This document shows, piece by piece, positions 45,455 through 55,839 of a stretch of DNA of 64,000 nucleotides (position 1 is its first letter; every line of letters starts with the position of its first letter). A program made the position numbers and the translations under genes. This stretch comes from Conchocele bisecta (Eukaryota > Mollusca > Bivalvia > Lucinida > Thyasiridae), in assembly GCA_029237695.1 (NCBI GenBank), contig CM055279.1, positions 19,595,919 to 19,659,918 of the forward strand, written 5' to 3'. The notes beneath the pieces were generated by a model. The model saw only the letters and a program-made list of their open reading frames with translations. It was not told the DNA's origin and did no database searches.

Positions 45455-45755
45455 ATTGAACATCAATTATAGGTTGTCAGTTCAATCCCCAGGGGTCGAT
45501 ACTCCCACAGGTGGAAGATTCGGACCTAAGCTTTGTCCCATTCTGATTTCAGGGCTGAATACATATATTTCATTATTGTACATATTCAGTTCCGATTTTG
45601 GGATCTTCCCCCCTCCCCCATTTGTACATGTACTTAAACATGTACATGTACTTGTACAGGTAATATATGGGATTTAGTACTAAACCCAATCCCAGCATTA
45701 AATGACCTTAGCTGTTGATAGGCCGTTAAACCCCAACAAACAAACAAACAAACTG
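45455..45755 (+). repeat. AAAC-tailed retroposon copy
   Basis: TTTCAGGGCTGAATACATAT, TCAGTTCCGATTTTGGGAT, AAATGACCTTAGCTGTTGAT, AGGCCGTTAAACCCC and an (AAAC)n tail at 45733-45752. Confidence 0.8.
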
Positions 45756-46186
45756 TGACACAAACAAAATGCCAATACCAAAATGACATTACCCCACTAT
45801 ATTGGTCTTATACAGTATTATGTTTTTTTAGAGCATAGTACTGTACAAGACCAAGTGGGTGGGATAATGGAATTATTTTAATGGGCATGTTTTTTTGTGT
45901 CACAGGTCCGAGTCTTCCACCAGTGGATACTCCCAGTGACGCGGCATTCCTGAGGATCCTGTTTTGCAGGAGGAATCCCCTGAACTTTCAAGAAGGTCCT
46001 ATTCAACATAATGTAAAAATAGCTATGTAACAAAAACTATTGATAGGATGTTAAACCCTTTAAATTTTTCTGGCATTTCCTCTTCACACATTTTAACTAT
46101 AACGGTTCGAATTCTTTATTTTCAGAAATGTTAAACCATTAACAGTCTTCTCTGAATACATTTGATTGGAAGAAAAAAGAAAAACA

Positions 46187-46873
46187 ATGGCTGGGAAAAT
46201 AGCAAAAATGGCTGGTAAAATGAAAAAAAAAATGTTTGTGAAAATAACAAAAAAGGATGAGAAAATAGCAGAAAAGGATGAACAAATAGCAAGATCTATG
46301 ATTTATTGCCTGCTAAGGTGTTCAGAGCCACTTTCTCTCTCAAGTGTACATCAGTGTACCGGAGTCTCTATCAAACATCTTCAGAGAATACTAGAACAAT
46401 ATCCGAAGAACTTCAAAGTAGTATATGGGCGACCAGATGTTCTTGTGAAGCTGCTTTTACCGGTTGGGATTTGTTCAACGCACTCTTCGAAAAATAAAGT
46501 CTGTTCCGGGCCTCCATCGTGTTCCGGTCTCCACATATGCAAGTTTTACATGGTGTCTGATACATGCCGATATGGGAACAAATGTTCCTTTGGTCACGAT
46601 CTGTCAACATCGCACAATGTTGCTCTTCTTCAGCAATACCTGTTGGATAATATTCCCATTACGGAGCTTAAAAATATGTTCCAGAATTCGCGAACTCGTA
46701 CAGCCAGCAATTTACCTAAAATCTGCAGTTTTTATAATGGGCCGAAAGGATGTCGATGTTCCGAAACAGGAAAATGTTGCATTGCCATCCATATTTGCAA
46801 ATATTATATATTAGACAATTGCACGTCCGGTGTAAAATGTATGAGAAATCATGATGTCTTTGATCCGTTGTGA
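46187..46873 (+). CDS. CCCH zinc-finger protein resembling the ZAP/PARP12 amino terminus
   Basis: Open frame from ATG 46187 (in good context, CAATGG) to TGA 46871-46873, 228 residues. The lysine-rich start (KIAKMAGKMKKKMFVKITKK) is followed by a winged-helix-like region (MIYCLLRCSEPLSLSSVHQC...LQRILEQYPKNFKVV). Four CCCH fingers follow: C-x8-C-x5-C-x3-H (about 101-120), C-x8-C-x5-C-x3-H (CKFYMVSDTCRYGNKCSFGH), a third starting CSFYNGPKGCRC, and C-x7-C-x5-C-x3-H (CKYYILDNCTSGVKCMRNH). Between fingers 2 and 3 lies LLQQYLLDNIPITELKNMF. A helix-turn-helix plus four CCCH fingers is the layout of the RNA-binding N-terminus of ZAP (ZC3HAV1) and PARP12-like proteins. An acceptor-like TTTTCAG lies at about 46119-46125, and GTGAAG near 46870 could be a donor, so this may be one exon of a longer gene. 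No WWE or PARP domain is seen downstream. Confidence 0.7.
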   Translation: MAGKIAKMAGKMKKKMFVKITKKDEKIAEKDEQIARSMIYCLLRCSEPLSLSSVHQCTGVSIKHLQRILEQYPKNFKVVYGRPDVLVKLLLPVGICSTHSSKNKVCSGPPSCSGLHICKFYMVSDTCRYGNKCSFGHDLSTSHNVALLQQYLLDNIPITELKNMFQNSRTRTASNLPKICSFYNGPKGCRCSETGKCCIAIHICKYYILDNCTSGVKCMRNHDVFDPL

Positions 46874-47039
46874 AGGAGACCCTCGAAAAAGCAAATGGTT
46901 TTTAGACATGCACAGGACGGCCAAGGAAATACTTGCCGATCTACGACATGCTCATGACTGTGGCGATGATGATGAAGAGGGTGAAACAGAAGGGTATCCA
47001 AATGAAAGAGGCGCTGCTGCTTGTGCGCAATCTGTGTAA
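46851..47039 (+). CDS. Acidic frame overlapping the CCCH exon end, doubtful
   Basis: ATG 46851 opens 62 residues with an acidic run (DCGDDDEEGETEG) ending at TAA 47037-47039. It is in a different frame from the CCCH exon. It could be 3' untranslated sequence or a shifted continuation. No family recognised. Confidence 0.15.
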   Translation: MMSLIRCEGDPRKSKWFLDMHRTAKEILADLRHAHDCGDDDEEGETEGYPNERGAAACAQSV

Positions 47040-47055
47040 GAAAATATGATATACA

Positions 47056-47275
47056 GGGGGCCGTTGCACTAAATTTACGATCGTCTAGAAATTTCAATTG
47101 ATGGATTTAAATGTATTGAGCATAGGCTGCATATGCAGCACATGCTCAATAAATGTAAATGCAATAATTGTTTACAAGAACACATTGTTAATGTGAAATT
47201 TACAGACTATCATAATTTTGCACTTACAAACATTTTAGTCGTACAAAGTTTAGTGAAACGGCCCGCTGTAAGCCA
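47056..47275. mobile_element. GGGCCGTTTCACTAAAC-family MITE, copy 1
   Basis: Begins GGGGGCCGTTGCACTAAATT and ends TTTAGTGAAACGGCCC. The centre is a foldback: ATTGAGCATAGGCTGCATAT / GCAGCACATGCTCAAT. Relatives at 55140-55380 and 62698-62918. Confidence 0.9.
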
Positions 47276-47455
47276 AGTGATAGTGAGCTAATTGTTTCAT
47301 TTATGAAAAATGTTTGCACAATTTACAATATTTCCTGGCATCGAAAGTATAAAAAAGTCTACTTTCGACGTCATAAAGTTTCTGTAAAAGTTTCATTTTC
47401 TAATGTACACAAGCACATGGCTTGCCTCATACGAACCTGGCTCTGTGTTATCTCA

Positions 47456-47825
47456 GGGCTCCAGATAAGGAATTAGTAATTGAGTATTGTCAATCCATCA
47501 TTTCTGAAGCAATTGGGTATTTCAAAATTTGAATTGTGTAAAATAGAATCACACTACTGTTTACACATCACCAGACCGCACTTATTGAATAGTTTGCTTC
47601 TAAATGAAAACACATCTTGGTATTTCATTAGAATTGTCTCCTTGTGTTTTCATGGTAAAATAAGAAAATATACTATATTTGTGGTCTGTTTATTGTTTTC
47701 TGTAGCATGATAAAGATGCCACAAATGTTTCATTGCTTTTTGATACTCACTACTTCTGATTTCAATTGTGTTTTTGGCAATTTTAATTGGGTATTTACGC
47801 AAATACCTTATCTGGAGCTCTGTTA
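47456..47825. mobile_element. CTCCAGATAAGG-family MITE, copy C (inverted)
   Basis: Begins AGGGCTCCAGATAAGG and ends CCTTATCTGGAGCTCTG. The interior is the reverse complement of copies A/B (AGTAATTGAGTATTGTC, ACACATCTTGGTATTTCATT, TGATACTCACTACTTC). Confidence 0.85.
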
Positions 47826-47928
47826 TCTCACATTCTTTTTGCTGATATTGTTTCAGGGATAAAATCTATATTTTCAGTAAATGATGTTGAAACAAAATTT
47901 CTCCGTGTTGGCTAGATACTTTTTATAC

Positions 47929-48610
47929 GCCCGTTTGAAAAAACGGGACGTATTATGTATTCATCTTGTACGCGTGGGAGGGCGGGCACAGCTTGTTCAC
48001 GCAAAAACTAGAGAACTACTTCACGGATTGTAACCAAATTCGGTATACATGTTTGACACGGCAAGTCAAAGAAGCCTATTTATTTCCGATGACTTATCTA
48101 GCCTTGGCAGCCATTTATAATTTTCGCACTCTGTATCCTTGTCCACGTAATAACTCAAATTCTACTTCACCGATCGTAACCAAATTTGGCATACATGTTT
48201 ATCACGGAAAGACGAAGACTATTGATTTTTGAAAAATTTCCGATGACTTATCTCCCCTTGGCGGCCATTTTTAATTTTCCCACTCCGTATCCTTGTCCAC
48301 GCAATAATTCAAGTTCTACTTCACCGATTATAACCAAATTCGGTATACATGTTTATCACAGCAAGACAAAGAAGCCTATTGATTTTGAAAAAAATCAGAT
48401 GACATATCTACCCTTGGCGGACATTTTTTAATTTTCGCACTCTGTATCCTTGTCCACGCAATGACTTGAGTTCTCCTGCACCGATCGTAACCAAATTCGA
48501 TATACATGTTTATCTAGGCAAGATGAAGAAGCCTATTGGTTTTCAGTTATCTCCCCTTGCTGAGTGGCCTTGCCTCGATGGGCGTATATTGTGACCTTCG
48601 GAACTCTTGT
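47929..48610 (+). repeat. TATACGCCCG element, copy 1, with internal ~150-bp tandem units
   Basis: Begins TATACGCCCGTTTGAAAAAA-CGGGACGTATTATG and ends GATGGGCGTATATTGTGACC-TTCGGAACTCTTGT; the outer TATACGCCCG / GGGCGTATA are inverted. Inside are four units of CCTTGTCCACGCAATAA, TTCTACTTCACCGATCGTAA, CCAAATTCGGTATACATGTT, TATCTCCCCTTGGCGGCC. Confidence 0.85.
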
Positions 48611-48769
48611 ATTTCTTATATTTCCATTGTATTTTCGACTAGTTCAAAAAGGTAAATAACCAAATACAGCTTTAAAATTAGGAACCTTATTATTTACATC
48701 ATTTTGTCGCAATTCTTGGAATAGCGACATTGCCGGTCAATAGCGTGACGTTATTGACAATGACAATGT

Positions 48770-48965
48770 GCGTCATGTTTGTTAATGTGCAAAATCCGTT
48801 TGACCAGGATCTGCACTGTTCGCCATTCCATTAATGCAACACCCATTATCCTTCTAACAAGCATATAGATCGCTATTAGGCTACATGAGTGTGCCATTTG
48901 ATCAGGAGCTACACTGGTCACAAGTCCCTTAAGCCCCATTTTTCCAGTCACAGCCACATGCTATA
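48770..48965. repeat. Interspersed repeat, GATCTGCACTG family
   Basis: Inverted-type pieces: GACCAGGATCTGCACTGTTC-GCCATTCCATTAATG and GTGCCATTTGATCAGGAGCT-ACACTGGTCACAAGTCCC. Same family as 33535 and 45205. Confidence 0.6.
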
Positions 48966-49156
48966 CGGTTACAGGCAGGAGTCCCCGGCACGGGCAGAGC
49001 GGGCTAAGCCGTATTTGATACCCCGGGCACGACAAACGGCCACCCAGGAACTACAGGAGCCACGTTGCACCGCCAGGGCCAAGATGCAGAACGATATACA
49101 GGTATGGCCTGGATACGTAGTTGTTTACTTTGCTGAATTTATTCTGTTGTCATTTT

Positions 49157-49872
49157 ATACGCCCGTTTGAAAAAACGGGACGTATTATGTATTATGTATT
49201 CATCTTGTACGGGCGGGCGGGCGGGCAGGTGGAGTGGGCGGTCGCCCGCCGGGCGGGCGGGCGGGCGGGCGGACGGACACAGCTTGTCCATGCAATAACT
49301 AGTAACCAAATTCGGTATACATGTTTATCATGGCAAGCTGAAGAATCCTATTGATTTTCAAACTTTTCGATAACTTATCTCCCCTTTGTGGCCATTTTTA
49401 ATTTTCGCACTCTGTATCCTTGTCCACGCAATAACTCCAGTTCTATTTCACCGATTGAAACCAAATTTGGTATACATGTTTATCATGGCAAGACAAAGAA
49501 GCCTAGTATTTATTTTGAAAAATGTCCGATACTTATCTCACCTTGGCACACATTTTTAATTTTTGCACTCTGTATCCTTGTCCACGAAATAACTCAAGTT
49601 CTACTTGACCGATAATAACCAAATTCGGTATACACGTTTATCACGGCAAGACGAAGAAGCCTCTTGATTTTGAATTTTCGATAACTTATCTCCCCTTGGC
49701 GCTATTTTTGATTTTCGGACTCGGTATCCTTGTCCACTCAATAAGTAGAGTTCTACTTCTCGGATCGTAACCAAATTTGGTTTACATGTTTATCACCTCA
49801 AGATCAGTTATCTTCCCTTGTTGACGGGCCTTGCCTCGACGGGCGTATATTGTGACCTTCGGCACTCTTGTT
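49157..49872 (+). repeat. TATACGCCCG element, copy 2
   Basis: Same ends as copy 1 (TATACGCCCGTTTGAAAAAA; GACGGGCGTATATTGTGACC). It includes a GC-rich (GGGC)n patch at 49209-49274 and about four internal ~150-bp units. Confidence 0.85.
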
Positions 49873-50140
49873 ACCTAATTTTTATTTTCCATTTGTATGC
49901 TGTTCTTTGAAAGAAACGGGACATGTTATGTATTCACCTTTCAAAAATTTCTGATGACTTATCTCCCCTTTGTGATCATTTTCACACTCAGTTTCCTTGT
50001 CCACGTAATAACTCAAGTGCTACTTTACGGATCATAACCAAATTTGGTTAACATGTTTATAACGGCAAGATGAAGAACCTTCTTCATTTTCAAAGTTGTT
50101 GGATGACTTATCTCCCTTTAGTGGACATTTTTGGCATACC
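49873..50140. repeat. Partial TATACGCCCG-family units
   Basis: CTTTGAAAGAAACGGGACAT (49903), TTCCTTGTCCACGTAATAAC (49990), GGATCATAACCAAATTTGG (50028) and a truncated end at about 50140. Confidence 0.7.
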
Positions 50141-50149
50141 ACCGGCGTC

Positions 50150-52740
50150 GTCGGCATCGGAGACCACAAACTTAACGTTGGGGTAAATGTCTTATAACTT
50201 CTGTTTCCTTTCATGGATCACCTTGTTATTTCATACATGCCTTCCTCAGATGACCCTCTATTGTGCTGTAGCAAATCCATGACCCAACACCCAACCCTTA
50301 CCCCAAGGTCAAGGTCACAAACTTAGTACATTCATAAACTTAACGTTGGGGTAAATGTTTTATAACATCTGTTTCCTTTCATGGAACGCCTTGATATTTA
50401 ATACATGCATTCCTCAGATGACCCTTTATCATGCTGTAGCAAATCCATGACCCACAACCGAACACTTACCTCAAGGTCAAGGTCTCAAACTTAGCACATT
50501 CATAAACTTAACGTTGGGGTAAATGTCTTATAACATATGTTTCCTTTCATGGAATGCCTTGATATTTCATACATGAATTCATCAAGGTCACAAACCTAGC
50601 ATGTTCATAAACTTAATGTTGGGGTAAATGTTGTGTAACTTCTGTTTATTTACAGCGAATACCTTCATATTTCATACATACATTCATCTCATGATACTCT
50701 ATCGTACTATAGCAAATCCATGACCCACCTCCCACCACTTTCCCCAAGGTCAAGGTCACAAACTTCCTCAGATGACCCTCTATTATGCTGTAGCAAATCC
50801 ATGACCCACCACCCAACCCTTACCCCAAGGTCAAGGTCACAAATTTAGCACATTCACAAACTTAACGTTGGGGTAAATGTCTTATAACATCTGTTTTCTA
50901 TCATGGAACCCCTTAATATTTCATACATGCATTCCACAGATGACCCTATATCATGCTGTCGCAAATCCACGACACACCACCCAACCCTTACCCCAAGGTC
51001 AAGGTCACAAACCTAGCACTATCATAAACTTAACGTTGGTGTAATTGTCTTATAACATCTGTTTCCTTTCATGGAACGCCTTGATATTGCATACATGCAT
51101 TCCTCAGATGACCCTCTATCATGCTGTAGCAAATCAACAATGCACCATCCAACCCTTACCCCAAGGTCAAGGTCAAGGTCACAAACTTAGTATGTTCATA
51201 AACTTAACGTTGGGGTAAATGTTGTGTAGCTTCTGTTTCTTTACAGGGAACGCTTTGATATTTCATACATGCATTCATCTGATGATCCTCTATTGTGCTA
51301 CAGCAAATCCATGACACCCCCCCCCCCGCCCCCCCCCACACCTCTTTCCCGAAGATCAACATCTAAAATTTAACGTTGGAGTAAATGTATTTTTATGACT
51401 TCTGTTTCTTTACAGGGAACGCCTTGATATTTCATATATGTATTCATCTGATGATACTCTATCGTGCCATAGCAAATCCATGACCCACTCCCACTCCTTT
51501 CCCCAAGGTCAAGCTCACAAACCTAGCGCATTCATAAACTGAACCTGAACGTTGGGGTAAATGTCTTATAACATCTGTTTCCTTTCATGGGGCGCCTTGA
51601 TATTTGATACATGTATTCATCTGATGATACTCTATCGTGCTATAGCAAATACATGACCCAACGCCCACCCCTTACCCCAGGGTCAAGGTCACAAACTTAG
51701 CGTGGTTGGCAGGTGGGAGCACGCGATGGGTAATTTAACGATCGGGGTTCATCCTTACCGGAATCCTGATTGAAGACCTTGTTTGGCCCCCACATACGTC
51801 TTTGGCATTTTGTATGTGACAGTTGAATCTGGTTGTATCCCTTATGTGAGTATTACGATATTCGTAATCCTATTTTAGGGGAAGGGGCCAAGTGACTTTG
51901 GTGTGGTATGGACCTGGCACCTGGTCAGGTTATTATAATTTCAGGGCTGAATATATTTGTTCTTGATGTAAATATTCCGTTCTGATTTTGGGATTTTCCC
52001 CCCAATGCAGCAGGTTAAAATGGGATCGAACCCGTCTGCCCGGCCTTACATGACCTTAAATGTTGATAGGCCGTTAAACACTAATAAACAAACAAACAAA
52101 CAAACACAAACTTAGCACATTCATAAACTTAACGTTCAATGGGATAAATGTATTATAACATATGTTTCCTTTCATGGAACGCCTTGATATTTCATACATG
52201 CATTCCTCAGATGTCCCTCTATCACGCTGTAGCAAATCCACAACCCACCACCAAACATTTATCCCAAGGTCAAGGTCACAAACTTAGCATGTTCATAAAC
52301 TTAACATTGGGGTAAATGTTGTGTAACTTCTGTTTCATTACAGGGAACACTTTGATATTTCATATATGCATTCATCTGATGATCCTCTATTGTGCTACAG
52401 CAAATCCATGACCCACCCCCACCACCACCCCTTTTCTCAAGGTCAAGGTCACAAACTTAGCACATTCATACATGCATTCCTCATGTGAATAGCTATCATG
52501 CTGTAGAAAATCACCAACTTAGTGCGTTCATAAACTTAACGTTGGGTTAAATTTTGTTTTACTTCTGTTTTCAGGGAGCGCATTGATATTTCATACATGC
52601 ATTCATCTTACTATGCTATATTATGCTATAGCAAACCCACGACCCACCTTACACCACTGAACCCAATGTCAAGGTCCACAGCACGCCCCTTAACCCAAGG
52701 TAAAGTTATATAATATTCAAATTTTTTATGCAACTGTGCC
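50150..52740 (+). repeat. ~170-bp satellite with TCAAGGTCA motifs, block 1 (about 12 copies)
   Basis: Unit: AACTTAACGTTGGGGTAAAT, GTCTTATAACATCTGTTTCC, TTTCATGGAACGCCTTGATA, TTTCATACATGCATTC, GATGACCCTCTATCATGCTG, TAGCAAATCCATGACCCACC, CTTACCCCAAGGTCAAGGTC. The array is interrupted by a retroposon at 51702-52104. It resumes at 55840-56880. Confidence 0.95.
51702..52104 (+). mobile_element. 403-bp AAAC-tailed short retroposon with 12-bp target duplication
   Basis: Inserted into the satellite. CACAAACTTAGC precedes it (51690-51701) and follows it (52105-52116). Its 3' end is GTTGATAGGCCGTTAAACAC followed by (AAAC)n. Near the 3' end, GGGATCGAACCCG (52022-52034) is the complement of a tRNA-like B box. 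Features inside: TTACCGGAATCCTGATT, GACCTGGCACCTGGTCAGG, TTCAGGGCTGAATATA. No coding frame; a SINE is the best reading. Confidence 0.85.
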
Positions 52741-52794
52741 AAGTTTGAGTGAAGGCTGCCAACAGGCGAGCTTCGTTGTCTTCTGACAACTCTT

Positions 52795-52935
52795 GTTACT
52801 TATAGCATTCTACACAATAACTGGAGCTCTGCTTGACGGATCGTAGCCAAATTTGGTACATGTGTGTATCACCTTCTTGAATGGCCATGCCTTGACAGGC
52901 GTATATTGTGACCTTCGGCTCTTCAAGTCTTCATA
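52795..52935 (+). repeat. Truncated TATACGCCCG element, 3' end
   Basis: ATAACTGGAGCTCTGCTTGA-CGGATCGTAGCCAAATTTGG and GACAGGCGTATATTGTGACC-TTCGGCTC. Confidence 0.75.
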
Positions 52936-53885
52936 AAAACAGTTGTTGACCAGCAGGTAACACCCAGAGCCTGTTTCACTATGCTTCGTAAGATAAAAAG
53001 TTTGTAAGTGCAAAATTTAATTTTAGAATAAAATTTACACCGACCGCCTATGTTGGAAAATCTTCAGTGTTCTTATGTAATAATGTGTTGATGGAGTTGT
53101 AAAATGGTAATGTTAGTTAACCATGGTAATGTGAGAAACAAATTATAAACAATCATCATAAACTTAATTAAATTGCCCCCAGAGGATATGACAAATTAAG
53201 GTGTAAATCATGTCTGTCCAAATTAACTGTGTGTGCTAGCTGCCACGTACTGAACCATACCCAACATTGTTATGTAAACATTTCATTCATTGCACTAAGA
53301 TTTGTCATGACAGTTTAATAATTTTCGTTCTAGCAGCCTCGTACCTCCAAGTTGAATGATGATTCTATAATTATGACTCCAGCACCAGGGTTGACACTCA
53401 CGGTTGAGCCAGGGATTCCGCAACATGGACATCACAATTTTTACATTATGTTGAATAGGATCTTCTTAAAAATTCAAGGATTCCTCCCACAAAACAGAAG
53501 TCCTCGGGATTCCGGCACACTGCGAGTGTTGACCCCTGTGCACTGTCCACAATTGAAACAACGCATGTGATTTTGTTAATGCAATTATATGAAACTATGA
53601 TATTTTCTGTAAATGACGTCTAAATATTCTAAATTAATTAACAGTCATGTTTCGACTGCAAAATTCATGTGCCTTCCGCAATCAGTTTTTGAATCTCACT
53701 AAGGTACAAAATTATATAACGTGTCTGAATTGACATCCCTGTTCTTGCCCCGGGTTAGAGCACATTTTTCTCACTCTATGACATTTGGTGCCCAATCAGG
53801 TACCGTCCGTGACTGTTAAATACTGCCCAAAATGGACCAAAAATATGGAATTCAGAGACGCATTAAATATAGAATTCGGGGACGA
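52936..53885. other. No gene supported; partial MITE end at about 52970
   Basis: GAGCCTGTTTCACTATGCTTCG with GTAAGTGCAAAATTTAA (52970-53020) is one end of the GGGCCGTTTCAC MITE family; the other end is missing. A frame at 53352-53570 has no motif. Confidence 0.5.
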
Positions 53886-54250
53886 ATTTCAATTTGACGG
53901 GGGAGTCTGTCGCGGTACATAACTCGCTATGGGGAGGAGGTGTGTATTCTCGCTCGGGTAGAGCGATGGTACGTTACCCCAGAGGTCCCGTGCTGGAGCC
54001 TCGGGCCAGAGCCCATTTTTCTCACCCTGTGACATGTGCATGGTTGTAGCGGCGGAGTGAGGTGCCACAGCAGCAGCACGACTGCAAGGACCAACTGGTG
54101 AAGCACAAGGCTGCCCTTGATGGCCAGCTGGAGCGCCCGACCAGGTGAGCAACTGGCAGAGGTGTTCATGATTTAACCCTTTCGACATTACAGACCTCTT
54201 TAGCAGTGTTTGCAAACATTGTAGATCCTGATGAGCTAGCTCGTAACGAG
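53886..54250. other. GC-richer patch, no gene recognised
   Basis: 53890-54170 is open on the minus strand for 80-122 codons but has no motif, and its composition suggests a repeat or retrosequence. It is followed by GTAGATCCTGATGAGCTAGC (54220), an interspersed-repeat fragment. Confidence 0.4.
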
Positions 54251-54284
54251 CCGTCACATCAAGGTATGCACGTTTTACACGTCA

Positions 54285-54870
54285 GTTTGTCCACACAATA
54301 ACTACTTGACGGATCGTAACCAAATTTGGTATACATGTTTATCATTGCAAGACGAAGAACCCTATTGATCTTGCAAAAATATCCAATGACTTATCTGCCG
54401 TTGGTGGCCATTTTTATTTTTCGCACTCTGTATCTTTGTTCATGCAATAACTGAAGTTCTACTTGATGGTTCCTAACCAAATTCACAATACATGTTTATC
54501 ACGGCAAGACAATTTCCAATGACTTATCTCCCCTTTGCAGCCATTTTGAATTTTCGCGCTCTGTATCCTTGTCCCCGCTCTGTATCGTATCCATCCAACT
54601 TTGGTACATATTTTATCTTTGGAAAATGAGGATTCCTAATCAGTTTCATAATTGTCTGATAACTTATCTCCAAATGGCGGCCATTTTTTATTTCCTCTTC
54701 TGTATCCTTGTCCGCACAATAACTAGAGTTCTACTCGACGAATCATAAACAAATTCGGTGTATCATGACAAGAGGAACAACCTGGTTGATTTTCAGTGGG
54801 TTATCTCCACGTGTTGACTGGCCATGCCTCGACAGGCGTACATTGTGACATTCGGCACTCTTGTTATTTT
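54285..54870 (+). repeat. TATACGCCCG element, copy 3 (5' end missing)
   Basis: Units with TGACGGATCGTAACCAAATT, TGGTATACATGTTTATCATT, GACTTATCTGCCGTTGGTGG; ends GACAGGCGTACATTGTGACA. Confidence 0.8.
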
Positions 54871-54959
54871 GTGAATTCTGCTCAAAGCAATTTTCATGAT
54901 CAGCAGAAGTGTTAGTCAAATTCTCTGGCTTGGCGGGAACCGAAACTTATCGTCTGCTG

Positions 54960-55090
54960 TAGTTTCATATGTTGTCATTTTTTTTTCAATGAAAATAAGG
55001 TTTGACAGCAGTTTAGAATCTTAGGAAATGATTCTAAAGTGCTGCCAAACCATGTTTTGATGAGAAAAATAGAAAATATCACATGAACAG
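54960..55090. repeat. Foldback repeat
   Basis: TTTCAATGAAAATAAGGTTTG with GACAGCAGTTTAGAATC pairs with GATTCTAAAGTGCTGCC and AAACCATGTTTTGATGAGAAA. Confidence 0.7.
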
Positions 55091-55139
55091 CAGACGACAC
55101 AATCTAATATAGCATTGTAAGGGTTAGACTGTGACAACA

Positions 55140-55380
55140 GGGGGCCGTTTCACTAAACTTTGTACGACTAAAAGTGCAAAATTATGATACAATGTAGTCT
55201 GTAAATTTCACATTAACAGTATGTTCTTGTAAATAATTGTTGGATTTACATTTATTGAGCATAGGCTGCATATGCAGCCTATGCTCAATAAATGTAAATC
55301 CATCAATTGAAATTTGCAGACGATTCTAAATTTGCGCTTACGAACATTTTAGTCGTAAGACGTTTAGTGAAACGGCCCCC
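55140..55380. mobile_element. GGGCCGTTTCACTAAAC-family MITE, copy 2
   Basis: Begins GGGGGCCGTTTCACTAAACTT, ends GTTTAGTGAAACGGCCCCC. The centre ATTGAGCATAGGCTGCATAT / GCAGCCTATGCTCAAT is a near-perfect palindrome. TTTACATTTATT / AATAAATGTAAA extend it. Confidence 0.95.
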
Positions 55381-55800
55381 AGGTTCTTGAAGAACGGTTC
55401 ATATTCGGACGTCGGGGTAGACCGACAGTAGTCGTAATATAGTCGTAGTACAGTTGTGGTGGTTCAGTCGGGGCTGATCTTGGCGAGTCGTGACGCAGTT
55501 GTGTCGCAGTCGTACCAGATTCTGGTGATTCTTGATATGTCGTACTGCATTCGTACTGGCAATGTAGTGGAGTCGTGGTAGGTCGTTGCTATTCGGGGAC
55601 CATCGGCTTGGAAAATGTAGAGCATTCGTACAATAGTCGTTAGTAATCTTGTGCATTCGTAGGACATTCGTGGCAAGGTCGAGAATGATGCCGATTCAAG
55701 CCGATCTTTATCAAACTTTTGCAAAACGTCGGGGCAGTCGTGGTTGGATAGGTCGGGACTGATCGTGGATAGTCGTAAAATCGTGACAGTGAGACTGGGG
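55381..55800. repeat. GTCGT-rich degenerate repeat
   Basis: GTCGTAATATAGTCGTAGTA-type, AGTCGTGACGCAGTTGTGTC and CATTCGTACTGGCAATGTAG: irregular 9-20-bp spacing of GTCGT/TTCGT. Minus-strand frames (up to 142 codons) are by-products. Confidence 0.5.
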
Positions 55801-55839
55801 CTTAAAATACGCAATGATTTTGAAATCAGGGGGTATAGT

